A stretch of DNA of 5,652 nt, from positions 1 through 5,652 of the forward strand of contig CABQMC010000109.1 of the NCBI GenBank assembly GCA_902465115.1. Direction: 5' to 3'. This stretch comes from an uncultured Collinsella sp. Its GTDB lineage: Bacteria > Actinomycetota > Coriobacteriia > Coriobacteriales > Coriobacteriaceae. Positions 5,049 through 5,652 of the stretch are shown here, one piece after another. The translations under genes and the position numbers were made by a program. Numbering within the stretch: position 1 is the first letter of the stretch; every line of letters starts with the position of its first letter. Under the pieces are notes generated by a model. That model saw only the letters and a program-made list of their open reading frames with translations. It was not told the origin of the DNA and searched no databases.

Positions 5049-5652
5049 CTAGGCCAAGGCGGCGGCGCGGACAGCCGCGCCGATGGCACCGGCAAAGCGA
5101 GCCTGGGGCGAGGTAGTCACCGGCGACCCCAGCAGCTCGCCCAACCGCTCCACCACGAAGGCGTTTTCGCACAGGCCACCGGTCAGATAGTACGGGGCGC
5201 CCGCCGCCTGCCCGGCCATAGTGGCCACACGCGAGACCACGCTGTCGATCACGCCGCGCGCAATGTTCTCGCGCGGCTCACCGCGACCGATCAGGCTGAT
5301 GACCTCGCTTTCGGCAAACACCGTGCACATGCTGCTGATCTTGGTGGGCTCGCCGGAACGCGCCAGGTCGGCCATCTGCTGCTGGGAAATGCCTAGGCGG
5401 TCGGCCATGATCTCCAAAAAGCGTCCCGTGCCGGCGGCGCACTTGTCGTTCATGGCAAACTTGGCCACGCGGCCACTTTTAAGCTGAATGACCTTGGTGT
5501 CCTGGCCGCCCACGTCAATCACGGTGCCGTGATCGCCAAACAGGCGCACGGCACCGGTACCGTGGCAGGTGATCTCGGTCACGACCTTGTGCGCATAGGG
5601 CACGGCGACACGGCCGTAGCCAGTCGCGATCACACGCACGTCGTCGGCAGCC
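5049..5652 (-). CDS. HgdC/BadF-family ATP-dependent activase of 2-hydroxyacyl-CoA dehydratase-type enzymes, C-terminal part (cut by window edge)
   Basis: This is an ASKHA-fold ATPase that carries one [4Fe-4S] cluster between two subunits and drives an electron into a partner FeS protein (2-hydroxyacyl-CoA dehydratase, benzoyl-CoA reductase or double-cubane reductase). The last 200 residues are visible. About 60 N-terminal residues, with the first phosphate motif, lie beyond the edge. Seen here are TGYGR, the phosphate-2 motif VIDVGGQDTKVI, the two cluster cysteines (KCAAGTGRFLE at visible residue 71 and SSMCTVFAESEV at 109, spacing 38 against 39 in A. fermentans HgdC, from memory) and the adenosine motif LTGGLCENAFVVERL. 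The GTG at 5639 is internal and not the real start, since the frame continues upstream with AADD. The glycosyltransferase starts 14 bases after its stop. The partner should lie just upstream but is not visible. Confidence 0.92.
   Translation of the reverse strand, partial: AADDVRVIATGYGRVAVPYAHKVVTEITCHGTGAVRLFGDHGTVIDVGGQDTKVIQLKSGRVAKFAMNDKCAAGTGRFLEIMADRLGISQQQMADLARSGEPTKISSMCTVFAESEVISLIGRGEPRENIARGVIDSVVSRVATMAGQAAGAPYYLTGGLCENAFVVERLGELLGSPVTTSPQARFAGAIGAAVRAAALA

Noticed and set aside
5035..5172. A 46-residue N-terminal extension of the glycosyltransferase
   Set aside because: It is Arg/Gly-rich, overlaps the activase gene out of frame, and comes before the clear GT start MRILNIS at 5034.
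1..5652. CRISPR arrays, insertion sequences, tRNA or rRNA genes
   Set aside because: No spaced direct repeats, terminal inverted repeats with a transposase, cloverleaf or rRNA-like stretches were seen. Coding density leaves no room for them.

Overview
The window is a dense, GC-rich, single-strand block. Every supported gene lies on the minus strand, so the reading order runs from right to left. The gene content is a selenocysteine-using anaerobe with HgdC-type radical-enzyme chemistry, high GC and AGGAGG-like ribosome sites. This best fits an anaerobic gut actinobacterium of the Coriobacteriia (Collinsella/Olsenella-like). That assignment is an inference from content and base composition, not a match.

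Layout in transcription order: (1) 5652-5049, the C-terminal 200 residues of an HgdC/BadF-type ATP-dependent activase, cut by the window edge; (2) 5034-3817, a 405-aa GT4-type glycosyltransferase; (3) 3824-2775, selenophosphate synthetase SelD, overlapping the glycosyltransferase by 8 nt and itself a selenoprotein, with an in-frame TGA at 3776-3774 at Sec17; (4) 2717-2091, the TusA-DsrE selenium protein YedF; (5) 2071-1820, a DUF3343 Se/S-carrier-like protein; (6) 1823-684, a class V cysteine desulfurase overlapping (5) by ATGA; (7) a strong intrinsic terminator at 631-660; (8) 607-1, the N-terminal half of a BrnQ branched-chain amino acid symporter, cut by the left edge. No stretch of more than about 80 bases lacks a gene.

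Genes 1-6 look like one operon, with gaps from -8 to +57 nt and no terminator between them. The reading from known families is that the desulfurase takes S/Se from cysteine or selenocysteine, YedF and the DUF3343 protein carry or process it, and SelD makes selenophosphate. The unexpected members are the glycosyltransferase, translationally coupled to selD, and the redox activase. Together they suggest a use for reduced selenium beyond Sec-tRNA, for example a selenosugar or an electron supply for selenium reduction. That is a hypothesis. The sequence directly shows the gene order, the coupling and the recoded TGA.

A plain open-frame search splits selD into two pieces and starts it at a TTG after the TGA. 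Several other starts were also moved inward here because the ribosome binding sites support the inner ATGs.
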